Source: PGYR01 sp041675005
GTDB lineage: Bacteria; Bacteroidota; Ignavibacteria; Kapaibacteriales; UBA2268
Direction of reading: 5' to 3'
NCBI GenBank assembly: GCA_041675005.1
Contig: JBAYUQ010000005.1
Location: forward strand, 62,001-126,000
Length of the DNA: 64,000 bases
How positions within the stretch are numbered: position 1 is the first letter of the stretch; every line of letters begins with the position of its first letter. Both the position numbers and the translations under genes were made by a program. Of the stretch, positions 51,331 through 60,512 are shown in pieces. The notes beneath the pieces were generated by a model that made no database searches, was not told the origin of the DNA, and saw nothing but the letters and a program-made list of their open reading frames with translations.

Positions 51331-51338
51331 CAAAGATA
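51331..51338 (-). promoter_or_regulatory. Candidate -7 box (TATCTTTG)
   Basis: TATCTTTG on the minus strand, 27 bp before the bi-domain oxidoreductase ATG; the same octamer and spacing as upstream of the hybrid kinase gene (42911). An imperfect TTCTTG lies about 18 bp further upstream. Confidence 0.35.
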
Positions 51339-51466
51339 AGAATTATTTACAAGAAAATGGTAATGAGTAAATACAGGATTTAAAGGAAAAGGCCCTCACT
51401 GAGTGTATAAACTTGTAGAAAGTCAGAAATTTCATTAATTTCAATATCCTAAAATAAGGTTTAGTT

Positions 51467-52798
51467 ATGAAAAAATTACTTTTACTTACTGTTTGCTTTG
51501 TTACTATTATCTCTTCTGCCTACTCTGTAGAAGACTTTACTATTTGGAAAGTTGATGCTACTGTACAGAAATTTAACGATGTTTATTTTGCAGGTCAAGA
51601 TGATGAATTAATTATTATTGTATGTGATTCAATACTGTATAGAATGAATTCATCAAATGGGAATTATATTGATAGTCTTTACTTTGGGAAAAGAGCACTG
51701 AGTAGTGCTATTACTAATGATGGTCTTAAAGTTTATATCTCTTTGTGGGATTCGATTGTGGGATATGATGTGTATGATTTTTCAAATGTATTAAATATTC
51801 CGAAGTTACCTCTTTCTGGTAGGTTAATTGATGATGATATTAACACGGCATACCTAGACTTAACAATATCAGCGAGTGATAAATTTTTAATATACGTATA
51901 TCATGAAGCTAATAACCAGTCTCAAAATCTATATCAAGTAGCAATACATGATTTAGTATCAAATACTTTAGTATATAGAATTGATAATAGTACAAACCTT
52001 GTAAATGAAATAAATGTCTATTCTATACCTACAATATTACCAGATGAAAAAGCTATAATGTTCATTAAGTCTGTTAGTGGGATTGGTGAAGTAGTATTTT
52101 ATGATTTTGAGAGTGAAGTCTTCTCAACTAGAGTTGAAACTAAAACTAAGCTAACTCCTCAAACGGAATTTATTTTTTTAAATGATAATGAAGTTACAAT
52201 TACTAGATCAGCAATACCAAGTTTTTATGGTTTTAATGTTTTGAATTTGAACACTAATGTTGTTGAAGAGTATTATAATTTTTGGTCAAGTGAACAAAAA
52301 TTGACCTTTGTAGCACCTTATAAAATAAATGATAATTTATTTTTACTTACACTCTACAATCAAAATAAATCGAACTTTAGAATGACATTCTTTAATAAAG
52401 CGATAAGAGATACATCAACGAATTTCTATAATATACAGTTAGGTGCTAAAATCGATATAAACATGATTAATACATTGTTTTTAAGCTATAGTACTGCAGA
52501 TATTTATCTTCATGACCTAAATCGATATCTAACATTAACTAACATTATAGAAAATAACAATTTCTATTCATTAGAAATATCACCTAACCCTAGCCAGAAC
52601 ACAATTAGAGTACACACCAAAGATGACCAATTCATAAGCTACGAAATAGTGGATATGAATGGGATAGTCACACTAGAAGATGAATTGCCTTCTAATGATA
52701 TTAGCATTGATATTAGTAGTCTTAGCAGAGGTGTATATTTCATTCAGCTAACTAAAATAGATGGCTCAACCCACAAAGCAAAATTCGTAAAGGAATAG
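51467..52798 (+). CDS. Exported WD40-like propeller protein with T9SS domain
   Basis: A 443-residue protein: signal peptide (about 1-20), a long beta-propeller-like body with repeated DDELIIIVCDSILYRMNSSN-type blades and no catalytic motif I can identify, and a C-terminal T9SS type A signal (about 368-443: SLEISPNPSQNTIRVHTKDD ... SLSRGVYFIQLTK, KAKFVKE). AT-rich. It begins 163 bp from the divergent oxidoreductase gene. Surface function unknown. Confidence 0.82.
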   Translation: MKKLLLLTVCFVTIISSAYSVEDFTIWKVDATVQKFNDVYFAGQDDELIIIVCDSILYRMNSSNGNYIDSLYFGKRALSSAITNDGLKVYISLWDSIVGYDVYDFSNVLNIPKLPLSGRLIDDDINTAYLDLTISASDKFLIYVYHEANNQSQNLYQVAIHDLVSNTLVYRIDNSTNLVNEINVYSIPTILPDEKAIMFIKSVSGIGEVVFYDFESEVFSTRVETKTKLTPQTEFIFLNDNEVTITRSAIPSFYGFNVLNLNTNVVEEYYNFWSSEQKLTFVAPYKINDNLFLLTLYNQNKSNFRMTFFNKAIRDTSTNFYNIQLGAKIDINMINTLFLSYSTADIYLHDLNRYLTLTNIIENNNFYSLEISPNPSQNTIRVHTKDDQFISYEIVDMNGIVTLEDELPSNDISIDISSLSRGVYFIQLTKIDGSTHKAKFVKE

Positions 52799-52806
52799 GA
52801 AAAAAA

Positions 52807-52838
52807 AGAGCTAACCCATAGAAGTGAATTAGCACTCT
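52807..52838 (-). terminator. Weak terminator after the lipoprotein gene
   Basis: On the minus strand GAGTGCTAA pairs with TTAGCTC (one bulge) and is followed by TTTTTTTT. It is shared by two convergent genes. Confidence 0.45.
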
Positions 52839-52859
52839 GTAATCTATATAGCAATCATA

Positions 52860-53468
52860 TTATTCGTTTGTTAACTTTCCTTGTACTCCATTCGGTTTAC
52901 CTACTGGGTCCAAATCTAAGCTATAAGTAAATTTGAAGTTAAACTTACGCGTCTTTGTAGGGGTAACATTGTCATCAGACAGTTCTAGATTATTAGTCCA
53001 AAAAGTCATAGTGTTATTATCATTTTTCTTGTAGTAAAGTTTACCCTTTGTAGCAACTGTCAAACCACCAGCTGTGTACCATCTGTTTGGCGCAGTGTCT
53101 TTGTTCGAATTTAACTCACTTATTGAAAATTCTTTTTCTTTCATTTCCAATATAGAAGTTATATAATTCATTTCGCCAGAATTATCAGTAGGTAGTGGGT
53201 GTTTTACTTTCAGAGTAAATCCGTTGTTATTATTATCATCTGATTTAACTATCAACCACAGTTCATTAATAAAATTCTGATGAAATAGTCCAATATCAGT
53301 CAAGCTATATGTGTTCTCTGGCGAAACTAATGTATTGTTAGCAGCTAATGCTGTAGATGTTTTATTATCGTCATTTGGGTCAGTGCTATTGTCATCTTTA
53401 CATGAACTTAAGCTCAACAATAATGATAGAAGAGCAATAGAAATAATTTTAGAAGCGATACTTCTCAT
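52860..53468 (-). CDS. Hypothetical lipoprotein (202 aa)
   Basis: Signal peptide with lipobox LSLSSC (Cys about 23), followed by an Asp/Asn-rich linker (KDDNSTDPNDDNKTS) and a beta-rich soluble domain without other cysteines. No family recognised. It lies alone between convergent and divergent neighbours. TATATTTG (53502-53509, minus) 34 bp upstream may be its -7 box. Confidence 0.75.
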   Translation of the reverse strand: MRSIASKIISIALLSLLLSLSSCKDDNSTDPNDDNKTSTALAANNTLVSPENTYSLTDIGLFHQNFINELWLIVKSDDNNNNGFTLKVKHPLPTDNSGEMNYITSILEMKEKEFSISELNSNKDTAPNRWYTAGGLTVATKGKLYYKKNDNNTMTFWTNNLELSDDNVTPTKTRKFNFKFTYSLDLDPVGKPNGVQGKLTNE

Positions 53469-53501
53469 AGAAAACTCCAGTATAGGTTAAAAAATATCTA
53501 A

Positions 53502-53509
53502 CAAATATA
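53502..53509 (-). promoter_or_regulatory. Candidate -7 box (TATATTTG)
   Basis: TATATTTG on the minus strand, preceded by TTAC, 34 bp before the lipoprotein ATG; fits TAnnTTTG. The rest of the gap to 53748 is AT-rich with no gene. Confidence 0.3.
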
Positions 53510-53748
53510 GTAATCTAATTCGTCATATAAAAGACAATTTTAGTCCTTTGCTCTTTGCTCTTGAGTAATAAATAAAGAAAGTTTAGTGATTCTGAACGAT
53601 TTTAGACCGTTTATAGGGAAAAGTCAAAAACTAACATTGAAGAATAAGAATCTTGAACTAATATTCTTTCCTTTTTTTTGACTCAAAAAAATAAATTCTT
53701 CATTTGTTCTTTAAAACTCATATATTAGTACAAAACAATACAAATTAT

Positions 53749-54675
53749 ATGATAAATAGGTTAAAAGAAGCAATAAAAGACCCCAAAGGTACATTCAAAA
53801 AAGTGTATAGATGGCTCGAGCTATTCGAAGAGCGATTAGACAGGCATCAGACTTTTATGATGGCATCTGGGATCGCTTTTAATATTCTACTTTATCTTTT
53901 ACCGGTCTTTCTTATATTAGTATTGACTATCAGAATGTTTCTTGGCTCACAGGGTATAGTCGAAAAATTTAGTGGACTTCTATTTGATTTTCTGCCCCCA
54001 ACTCAAGAAACTTACGCTATGCTTGAAACTGTTTCCAGGGAAGTAGAAATATTAGTTCAGTACTCTTCTGTATTTGGTATTATAGGTGGTGTTACACTAC
54101 TATGGTTATCTTCCTTACTTATTAGTTCTTTCAGAAGTGCTTTAAATGAGATTTACAGTCTAAAGAGTCGGCATATATTTATTCTTTATCGGTTTAAAGA
54201 TATGTTGTTAACGCTAGTCCTTACAGTACTAATACTTATTTATTCTTACGCAGTTCCGATTGTTACATTTTTTATTGATTCCATAATCCATCTGCTTCCA
54301 GAAATATTTTCTGGATTTTTGACAGATATATTCTTAACTCTATTCTCGCTAATCACTTCATTCCTTCTAATTTATTTTATCTTCAGATGGGTACCTAATC
54401 AAAGAATACCCCGCAAACCAAGAGTATTTGCTACTACATTAACTGTTATAATGATAGAAATATCTCGTCACGTATTCGCTTGGTATATATCTTCAGTGAC
54501 CGATTATGGTAAGTTCTATGGGACTTATGCCGTTATTGTATCTATAGCTGTTTGGGTGTATTACTCTTCACTTATTATATTATTAAGTGCCGAGCTAGGC
54601 AAATATATCTATGACAACAAATGGGATCGTGAACATCAGTCAGAAGATACATTCGAAGATAGTTTGCTACCCTAA
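53749..54675 (+). CDS. YihY/BrkB-family membrane protein
   Basis: About 308 residues from ATG 53749 (an upstream in-frame ATG at 53704 adds an unlikely polar N-terminus). Six transmembrane helices with the family pattern: RHQTFMMASGIAFNILLYLL (first helix), SSLLISSFRSALNEIY, YFIFRWVPNQRIPRKPR, and a late helix SIAVWVYYSSLIILLSAELG. Members were once called ribonuclease BN, wrongly; true function is unknown. The 3' end overlaps the convergent exonuclease gene by 4 bp. Confidence 0.9.
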   Translation: MINRLKEAIKDPKGTFKKVYRWLELFEERLDRHQTFMMASGIAFNILLYLLPVFLILVLTIRMFLGSQGIVEKFSGLLFDFLPPTQETYAMLETVSREVEILVQYSSVFGIIGGVTLLWLSSLLISSFRSALNEIYSLKSRHIFILYRFKDMLLTLVLTVLILIYSYAVPIVTFFIDSIIHLLPEIFSGFLTDIFLTLFSLITSFLLIYFIFRWVPNQRIPRKPRVFATTLTVIMIEISRHVFAWYISSVTDYGKFYGTYAVIVSIAVWVYYSSLIILLSAELGKYIYDNKWDREHQSEDTFEDSLLP

Positions 54676-55400
54676 AATTTTAGGTATTTCTGCCATACTA
54701 AAAACAATTCCCAAGTAGCATTTATATCACGTAGACAATAATCAGATATAGTCGCAATCTCACCTTTATTGTACAGCTCCGAGACCATCGAACCATCTAC
54801 TCCTTCGCTTTTAGGAGAAGTAATACCGAAGGCACGAGTATAGAAATCGAAGTTAAATCTTTTTGAAGCAGAATAAGGAGAAGGATTATAGAAGCTCAAT
54901 TCATCTATCAAATCTGTATGTCCTGGATAGTTCCATTTCGTTCCGCTCATCAGATTACGTGAAGGACGAATCTTGAGCAGCGCACTACGTAACATAAGAA
55001 AAGGAACATCAAAACTACGACCGTTGAATGAGATTAGAGTCGCTCCGCTATACTTAGTCACAATCTTCCAAAATGCTTCTAATAGTCCTCTCTCTGTGTA
55101 AAGCAAACACTGTTTACCACTTGGCAAGGTTAACTCTGCACCTTCCTCCCCATCATAATCGGGCAGTGTAGAAAAAGCGGCTTCGTTCTTAATCTCGTAC
55201 TCGCCGTTCACTCCTTCCATTAGCTGCAAACCAATGCAAACAACCTGAGCAGTGAAAGGATACAGTCCTAACATGAATTTCTTCTGTTCTATTTCTTCAT
55301 CTGTAACTGCACCTCGTACTAGATACTCTTGTTGCGATTCGGAGAATGAGTCAAAGTCCAAAGAAGCTGTTTCTATATCAAATACTATATATCTTTCCAT
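54672..55400 (-). CDS. DnaQ-like 3'-5' exonuclease (PolB-exonuclease type)
   Basis: About 242 residues from ATG 55400 (MERYIVFDIETASLD). The DEDD catalytic set is visible: Asp/Glu in FDIETASLD, Asp in SFNGRSFDVPFL (about 128) and Asp in YCLRDINATWEL (about 228). It resembles the stand-alone predicted PolB-like 3'-5' exonucleases of Bacteroidota. An insert with GEEGAELTLPSGKQ lies between motifs I and II. A nucleic-acid repair or processing role is inferred. Confidence 0.85.
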   Translation of the reverse strand: MERYIVFDIETASLDFDSFSESQQEYLVRGAVTDEEIEQKKFMLGLYPFTAQVVCIGLQLMEGVNGEYEIKNEAAFSTLPDYDGEEGAELTLPSGKQCLLYTERGLLEAFWKIVTKYSGATLISFNGRSFDVPFLMLRSALLKIRPSRNLMSGTKWNYPGHTDLIDELSFYNPSPYSASKRFNFDFYTRAFGITSPKSEGVDGSMVSELYNKGEIATISDYCLRDINATWELFLVWQKYLKF

Positions 55401-55552
55401 CGTAGGTTTCTGCTGTTTTATTGATTCTATAATAGTCAATATAATGAAATTTATTAATTAACAACTGCCCATTCAATAAATAAAAATCACTCTCAAACAT
55501 TATCCTTCTATTTTTCGGCAATTATACCAATATTTTGTAATTTTAGAGTTGA

Positions 55553-58309
55553 ATGATAAACAAAATTGAAAAACTAAACATAGGATTGGATAAAATGGAT
55601 TTGAAAATAGCTTCCCTAACAGAGTTAGGAAAAGATAAAATTGAAAAACTTCCCTTCTCTATAAGAATATTATTAGAGAACGTTCTGAGAAACAAAGATG
55701 ATTTTGCAATTACGCAAGAACACGTAGATACATTGCTTAACTGGGATCCGAATGGTACTGATAAAGAAATACCATTCAAACCAGCTAGAGTATTAATGCA
55801 AGATTTTACTGGTGTACCAGCCGTAGTCGATATAGCTTCTATCCGTTCGGAAGTTATCCGAAAAGGTAAAGATGGTTCTAAAATCAACCCACTAATACCT
55901 GTTGATTTGGTTATTGACCACTCTGTACAAGTTGATTTCTTTGGTACTGATTATTCATTGAAACGTAATGTGGATATGGAATATGAGAGAAACTTGGAGA
56001 GATACCAATTTCTAAAATGGGCACAAAATACATTCAAAAATTTCACAGTAGTACCTCCGGGTATGGGTATTTGTCACCAAGTTAATCTAGAGTATTTGGC
56101 GACTGGTATAGTAGAGCGTGATGGATGGGCTTTCCCAGACACATTAGTTGGTACTGACTCGCACACACCTATGGTTAACGGTATTGGAGTATTAGGATGG
56201 GGTGTCGGTGGTATAGAAGCAGAAGCTGCTATATTAGGTCAACCTATGTTCTTTACTTGTCCGCAAGTTATTGGTTTGAGATTAACTGGTAACTTACAAG
56301 AAGGTATTACTGCAACTGATATGGTATTGGAAATCACTGAATTACTTCGTAACTACGGAGTAGTAAACAAATTCGTAGAAGTATTTGGTGAAGGTGTTGG
56401 TAATCTGAGCGTAACAGATAGAGCAACTATCTCTAATATGTCTCCTGAGTTTGGCTGTACTGCAACTTATTTCCCGATTGACGATCAGACTATTGATTAT
56501 ATGAAAAGAACAAATCGTTCTGATAAGCAAATCAAATTAGTTGAAGATTATTGCAAATCGAATATGCTTTGGAGAGAAAACGAAGATAAAATTGGTTATA
56601 CGCATGTATTAGAACTTGATTTGAATAAATTGAAGCCAAACGTAGCTGGACCTAAACGTCCTCAAGATAAGATTTTGGTTGAAGAATTAGGCACTAAGTT
56701 CCACGATTTATTGGATAATGGATATAGCCGTAAATATATTCCAATTCAAAATAGAAAAGAAAGTGCTTGGCTTTCAGAAGGCGGTTCGGGTACCGAATTT
56801 ACTTTTGAAGAAGAACATATCGATGATAGAGATGTTTCATTAGAAGCATCTATAAAAACAGTAAGAATAAAACTAAAAGATGAAGAGTATGTACTTAGTG
56901 ACGGTGCTATTGCAATAGCAGCAATCACTAGCTGTACTAACACTTCAAACCCTAACGTTATGATAGGTGCAGGTTTGGTTGCTAAAAAAGCAATCGAACG
57001 TGGGTTACAAGTTAAACCATGGGTAAAAACAAGTTTAGCCCCAGGTTCTAAAGTAGTGACTGAATACTTACAACGTTCAGGATTATTAGAAGATTTGGAA
57101 GCATTGAAATTCCACCTTGTGGGTTACGGATGTACTTCATGTATTGGTAATAGTGGTCCTTTGCCTCCACACATAGATAGTGCAATAGACAAAGCAAACC
57201 TTGTACTGACTTCTGTTATTTCTGGTAATAGAAACTTCGAAGCTAGGGTTCACCCTAAAGTGAAGATGAACTTCCTTGCTTCTCCTATGCTAGTAGTTGC
57301 TTATGCACTAGTAGGTAGAGTAGATGTTAATATATTAGAAGATGTAATAGGTTATGACCCGAATGGTGAAGCTGTTTATCTGAAAGATATTTGGCCAACT
57401 CAGAAAGAAATCAATGACGTATTAGCAGCATCATTGACAAAAGCAGATTTCGAAAGCACTTATAGTGTTATTTTTGATGGTGAAGAAGATTGGCAGAAAC
57501 TGAATGCTCCTGTTGGCGAGAACTACGCTTGGGGAGACGATTCTACTTATATCAAAGAAGCTCCATTCTTCCAACAGATCTCTGAATCTGTTGCTGAACC
57601 TCAAGATATAGAAAACGCAAGTGTTCTACTTAAATTAGGCGATTCAGTGACTACTGACCATATTTCTCCTGCAGGTTCTTTTGCTGCAACTTCACCAGCT
57701 GGTAAATACTTGCAAGAAAATGGTGTTGAAAGACCTATGTTCAATTCTTATGGTTCTCGTCGTGGTAATCACGAAGTGATGATGAGAGGAACTTTTGCAA
57801 ACGTTCGTATCAATAATGCTCTTTCTGAAAAAGAAGGTGGTTACACAACTTACTTACCAACGAATGAGCCAATGTCAGTTTATGACGCTGCTATGACGTA
57901 TATCGAAAACGAAATACCTCTAGTTATCATAGGTGGTAAAGAATACGGTAGTGGTTCATCACGCGATTGGGCTGCAAAAGGTACAACTCTACTAGGTGTG
58001 AAAGCTGTAATAGTAGAGAGTTTTGAGCGTATCCACAGAAGTAATCTAGTTGGAATGGGTGTTATGCCTCTGGAATTCATAGGCACTGATCCAGACATTC
58101 TAGGTTTAGATGGTACTGAAAAATACACTATCAACGGTATAAGCGAAGGACTAACTCCTGCTAAAACTCTTAAAGTTGATTTCGAAAGAAAGAATGGCGA
58201 GAAAGGTAGCTTTGATGTACTTTGTCGTTTGGATTCTGAAATAGAGATCGAATATTACAAAAATGGTGGTATTCTTCACTATGTATTGCGTGACTTCTTG
58301 AAAAAGTAA
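55553..58309 (+). CDS. acnA: Aconitate hydratase A
   Basis: A 918-residue TCA-cycle enzyme interconverting citrate and isocitrate with a 4Fe-4S cluster. Cluster cysteines are in AITSCTNTSNPNVM and GYGCTSCIGNSGPL (about 524-537); other marks are GVGGIEAEAAILGQPMF, the swivel-domain LGDSVTTDHISPAGS and KEYGSGSSRDWAAKGT. The N-terminus KIASLTELGKDKIEKLPFSI is IRP/AcnA-type. Length is normal. Followed by a strong terminator. Confidence 0.97.
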   Translation: MINKIEKLNIGLDKMDLKIASLTELGKDKIEKLPFSIRILLENVLRNKDDFAITQEHVDTLLNWDPNGTDKEIPFKPARVLMQDFTGVPAVVDIASIRSEVIRKGKDGSKINPLIPVDLVIDHSVQVDFFGTDYSLKRNVDMEYERNLERYQFLKWAQNTFKNFTVVPPGMGICHQVNLEYLATGIVERDGWAFPDTLVGTDSHTPMVNGIGVLGWGVGGIEAEAAILGQPMFFTCPQVIGLRLTGNLQEGITATDMVLEITELLRNYGVVNKFVEVFGEGVGNLSVTDRATISNMSPEFGCTATYFPIDDQTIDYMKRTNRSDKQIKLVEDYCKSNMLWRENEDKIGYTHVLELDLNKLKPNVAGPKRPQDKILVEELGTKFHDLLDNGYSRKYIPIQNRKESAWLSEGGSGTEFTFEEEHIDDRDVSLEASIKTVRIKLKDEEYVLSDGAIAIAAITSCTNTSNPNVMIGAGLVAKKAIERGLQVKPWVKTSLAPGSKVVTEYLQRSGLLEDLEALKFHLVGYGCTSCIGNSGPLPPHIDSAIDKANLVLTSVISGNRNFEARVHPKVKMNFLASPMLVVAYALVGRVDVNILEDVIGYDPNGEAVYLKDIWPTQKEINDVLAASLTKADFESTYSVIFDGEEDWQKLNAPVGENYAWGDDSTYIKEAPFFQQISESVAEPQDIENASVLLKLGDSVTTDHISPAGSFAATSPAGKYLQENGVERPMFNSYGSRRGNHEVMMRGTFANVRINNALSEKEGGYTTYLPTNEPMSVYDAAMTYIENEIPLVIIGGKEYGSGSSRDWAAKGTTLLGVKAVIVESFERIHRSNLVGMGVMPLEFIGTDPDILGLDGTEKYTINGISEGLTPAKTLKVDFERKNGEKGSFDVLCRLDSEIEIEYYKNGGILHYVLRDFLKK

Positions 58310-58332
58310 GTAATGCTTAGTAGATAAAATTA

Positions 58333-58368
58333 GAAAGCCATTTTCTTAATTGAGAATGGCTTTTTTTT
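58333..58368 (+). terminator. Terminator after acnA
   Basis: AAAGCCATTTTC pairs with GAGAATGGCTTT (one G-U) around TTAATT, followed by TTTTT. Confidence 0.92.
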
Positions 58369-58382
58369 GTTTTATTAAAATA

Positions 58383-58990
58383 TGGCTAAGGCATAAACGA
58401 ACTATGCTCCACAGTAGGAGCTGTCAGAACTTGTTCTGACTGAGGAGGATATTAAAAAATGCGGTCATTGAGGTTTTCGAAATGTGAGCATTCCAATAAT
58501 TATTCCGCCTTCGACTTCGCTAACGCCTAATACGTCGCAAACAGCGGAGGACATTCAAGTCATACTGAGCGGAGCGAAGTATCCAGGAGAACTGCGGAGC
58601 AGTTCAATATTAATAGCTACAAATGACGATAATACACAAAACAACTCCTACGAGGAGTTGAATAAATATGGGACTAACGTCCAATCTGGATTGGTGATAT
58701 ACAAATTACCCGTCGGTTAAAACCGACGGCAATACATTCTATTTCTCTTAAAACAGCTTGCTTAGATAACCTAAAGTATTGCCGTTGGCTTTAGTCAACG
58801 GATACTGACATCCACCCAAACATAGTGACTTTAGTCACATATTATATTGCCCCGGTGGGGCATTGGAGTTGGTGGGATACCACTTTTAGCTACAGATATA
58901 CTGCCCCGCTGGGGCTTACAAGGAATTCATTTAAAACTCTTGGACTCTTCTAACGCCTGCAGCGTTATCAGAGTGACTTATTTTCTAGCT
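58383..58990. repeat. Mosaic repeat island I (largest)
   Basis: About 600 bp without a credible gene. Ordered pieces: GGAGCTGTCAGAACTTG...GACTGAGGAGGAT (58417-58450); CAGCGGAGGACA; GTCATACTGAGCGGAGCGAA with GAACTGCGGAGCAGTTCAAT; AACTCCTACGAGGAGTTGAA; CCGTCGGTTAAAACCGACGG; GCCGTTGGCTTTAGTCAACG; GTGACTTTAGTCAC with ATATTATATTGCC; CCCCGGTGGGG; CCCCGCTGGGG; then GGACTCTTCTAACGCC...TCAGAGTGAC. From 58769 on it repeats the order of island F. Confidence 0.75.
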
Positions 58991-58995
58991 GCGAA

Positions 58996-60405
58996 TTACT
59001 CCACAATCGCGACTTCCACTTCGCTTTCGCTAATTTTAAGTTCGCCTTTGGCTTTTATTTGAGCGTATCTGAATCGTAATGTTATATAGCCAATGATAGC
59101 CGTTATAACAGCGCCAATAACTAATGACCAGAAAATGCCAACTAATCCGAAGTACATAGACCCGAAATATGCTAATGGAACGAAGAATACGAACATATAA
59201 CCGATAGTCAAAGCAGCAGATTCTAGTGGGCGCTTCAATACGTTGAGTGAGGTAGTGCTTATCATTAGTACTCCTCTGAATGCCATTGCAAATGGGGTAA
59301 TACTCAAGTAAAGTACCATTACCTCAACTACTTCTGGGTCTGACTTTACAAACCAAGATATTGGTTCTTTGAATAGCTCGAAAAATCCTATCATAGCTGC
59401 TCCCCATACGAAACAGAAGGTGATTACCAATTTGAATGCTTTGTCTATTCTATCAAATTTAAGAGCTCCCCAGTTTTGCCCGATAAATGGACTGAGTACA
59501 GCCGCTGTTGCCATGAAAACTGTCAGTACTAGCGATTCTATCCGTGAAGCAGCTCCGAGTGCTGCTACTGCTGCCTCGCCATAGTATGATGTGAAATCGA
59601 TGATTATACCGAACCCAGCAGGCAGTATTATATTACTTGCTGCTGTTGGTAAACCAACATGTAAGATCTCTTTCCAAGAATCTATAATCTCTTTTAGAGT
59701 AGGAACCTCAAAAGTAATCATATCATATTTGTAATAAAGAAGTCTGAATGCAATAACTAATGTCACTAATCTACCTATCAGTGTTGCTATAGCAGCTCCT
59801 TGTATTCCCATAGCAGGGACTGGCCCAAATCCAAATATAAAGATAGGGTCTAATATTATGTTTATACCTACGGCGACTAGCATAATATAGCTTGGAGTTT
59901 TTATATCTCCGGTAGCTCGTATTGCGTAGTTCCCCACCATCGGAACTATTAGGAAGATAGTGCCCGGTAACCATATATACATATATTCCCTTATGTACAC
60001 CATGGTCGAATCATCTGCCCCCATCGACTTGAATAATGGGTCAATAAATACTATACCTACGATGATTGTAATAGCAGTTACTATTAGTGCAAGTATGATG
60101 GAATCTGTGGCTAGTCGTTTGACTCTATGATCATCCCCCTCTCCAATAGCTTTGGAAATAACAGCAGTAGCTCCTATACCCAAACCCATTGCTATACCTA
60201 TAACCACAAACACCATTGGGAAAGTATATGTGATAGCTGCGAGTTGTTTGACACCTAATTTTGCAATGAAAACCGTATCTACGAAGTTGAACCCGATTGC
60301 GGCGCCTATACCTATTGTCATAGGGATAGCACCGAATAATAATTGTTTACCTACATCGCCTGATATGAATTTGGCTCGATTCTCACTAGATTTTACTTCT
60401 TTCAA
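58996..60405 (-). CDS. MATE-family efflux transporter
   Basis: A 469-residue, twelve-helix protein with two MatE repeats (first: FGAIPMTIGIGAAIGFNFVD, ITYTFPMVFVVIGIAMGLGI; second: GLPTAASNIILPAGFGIIID, FIGQNWGALKFDRI). It exports organic cations or drugs using Na+ or H+; substrate unknown. The C-terminal tail (KISESEVEVAIVE) runs close to repeat island I. Monocistronic. Confidence 0.93.
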   Translation of the reverse strand: MKEVKSSENRAKFISGDVGKQLLFGAIPMTIGIGAAIGFNFVDTVFIAKLGVKQLAAITYTFPMVFVVIGIAMGLGIGATAVISKAIGEGDDHRVKRLATDSIILALIVTAITIIVGIVFIDPLFKSMGADDSTMVYIREYMYIWLPGTIFLIVPMVGNYAIRATGDIKTPSYIMLVAVGINIILDPIFIFGFGPVPAMGIQGAAIATLIGRLVTLVIAFRLLYYKYDMITFEVPTLKEIIDSWKEILHVGLPTAASNIILPAGFGIIIDFTSYYGEAAVAALGAASRIESLVLTVFMATAAVLSPFIGQNWGALKFDRIDKAFKLVITFCFVWGAAMIGFFELFKEPISWFVKSDPEVVEVMVLYLSITPFAMAFRGVLMISTTSLNVLKRPLESAALTIGYMFVFFVPLAYFGSMYFGLVGIFWSLVIGAVITAIIGYITLRFRYAQIKAKGELKISESEVEVAIVE

Positions 60406-60512
60406 TTAGTGCCTTGTGCTTGTGACTTTTTTGTAACGTGAATAACACGAATTTAATCAAAAATAATTTTAATTATATAATATGGTATGAGAATGAATAA
60501 AATAATGTGGTA

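Noticed and set aside
58383..58990. A CRISPR array or tandem-repeat locus
   Set aside because: Repeat units differ in length and sequence, are not evenly spaced, and no cas gene is nearby.
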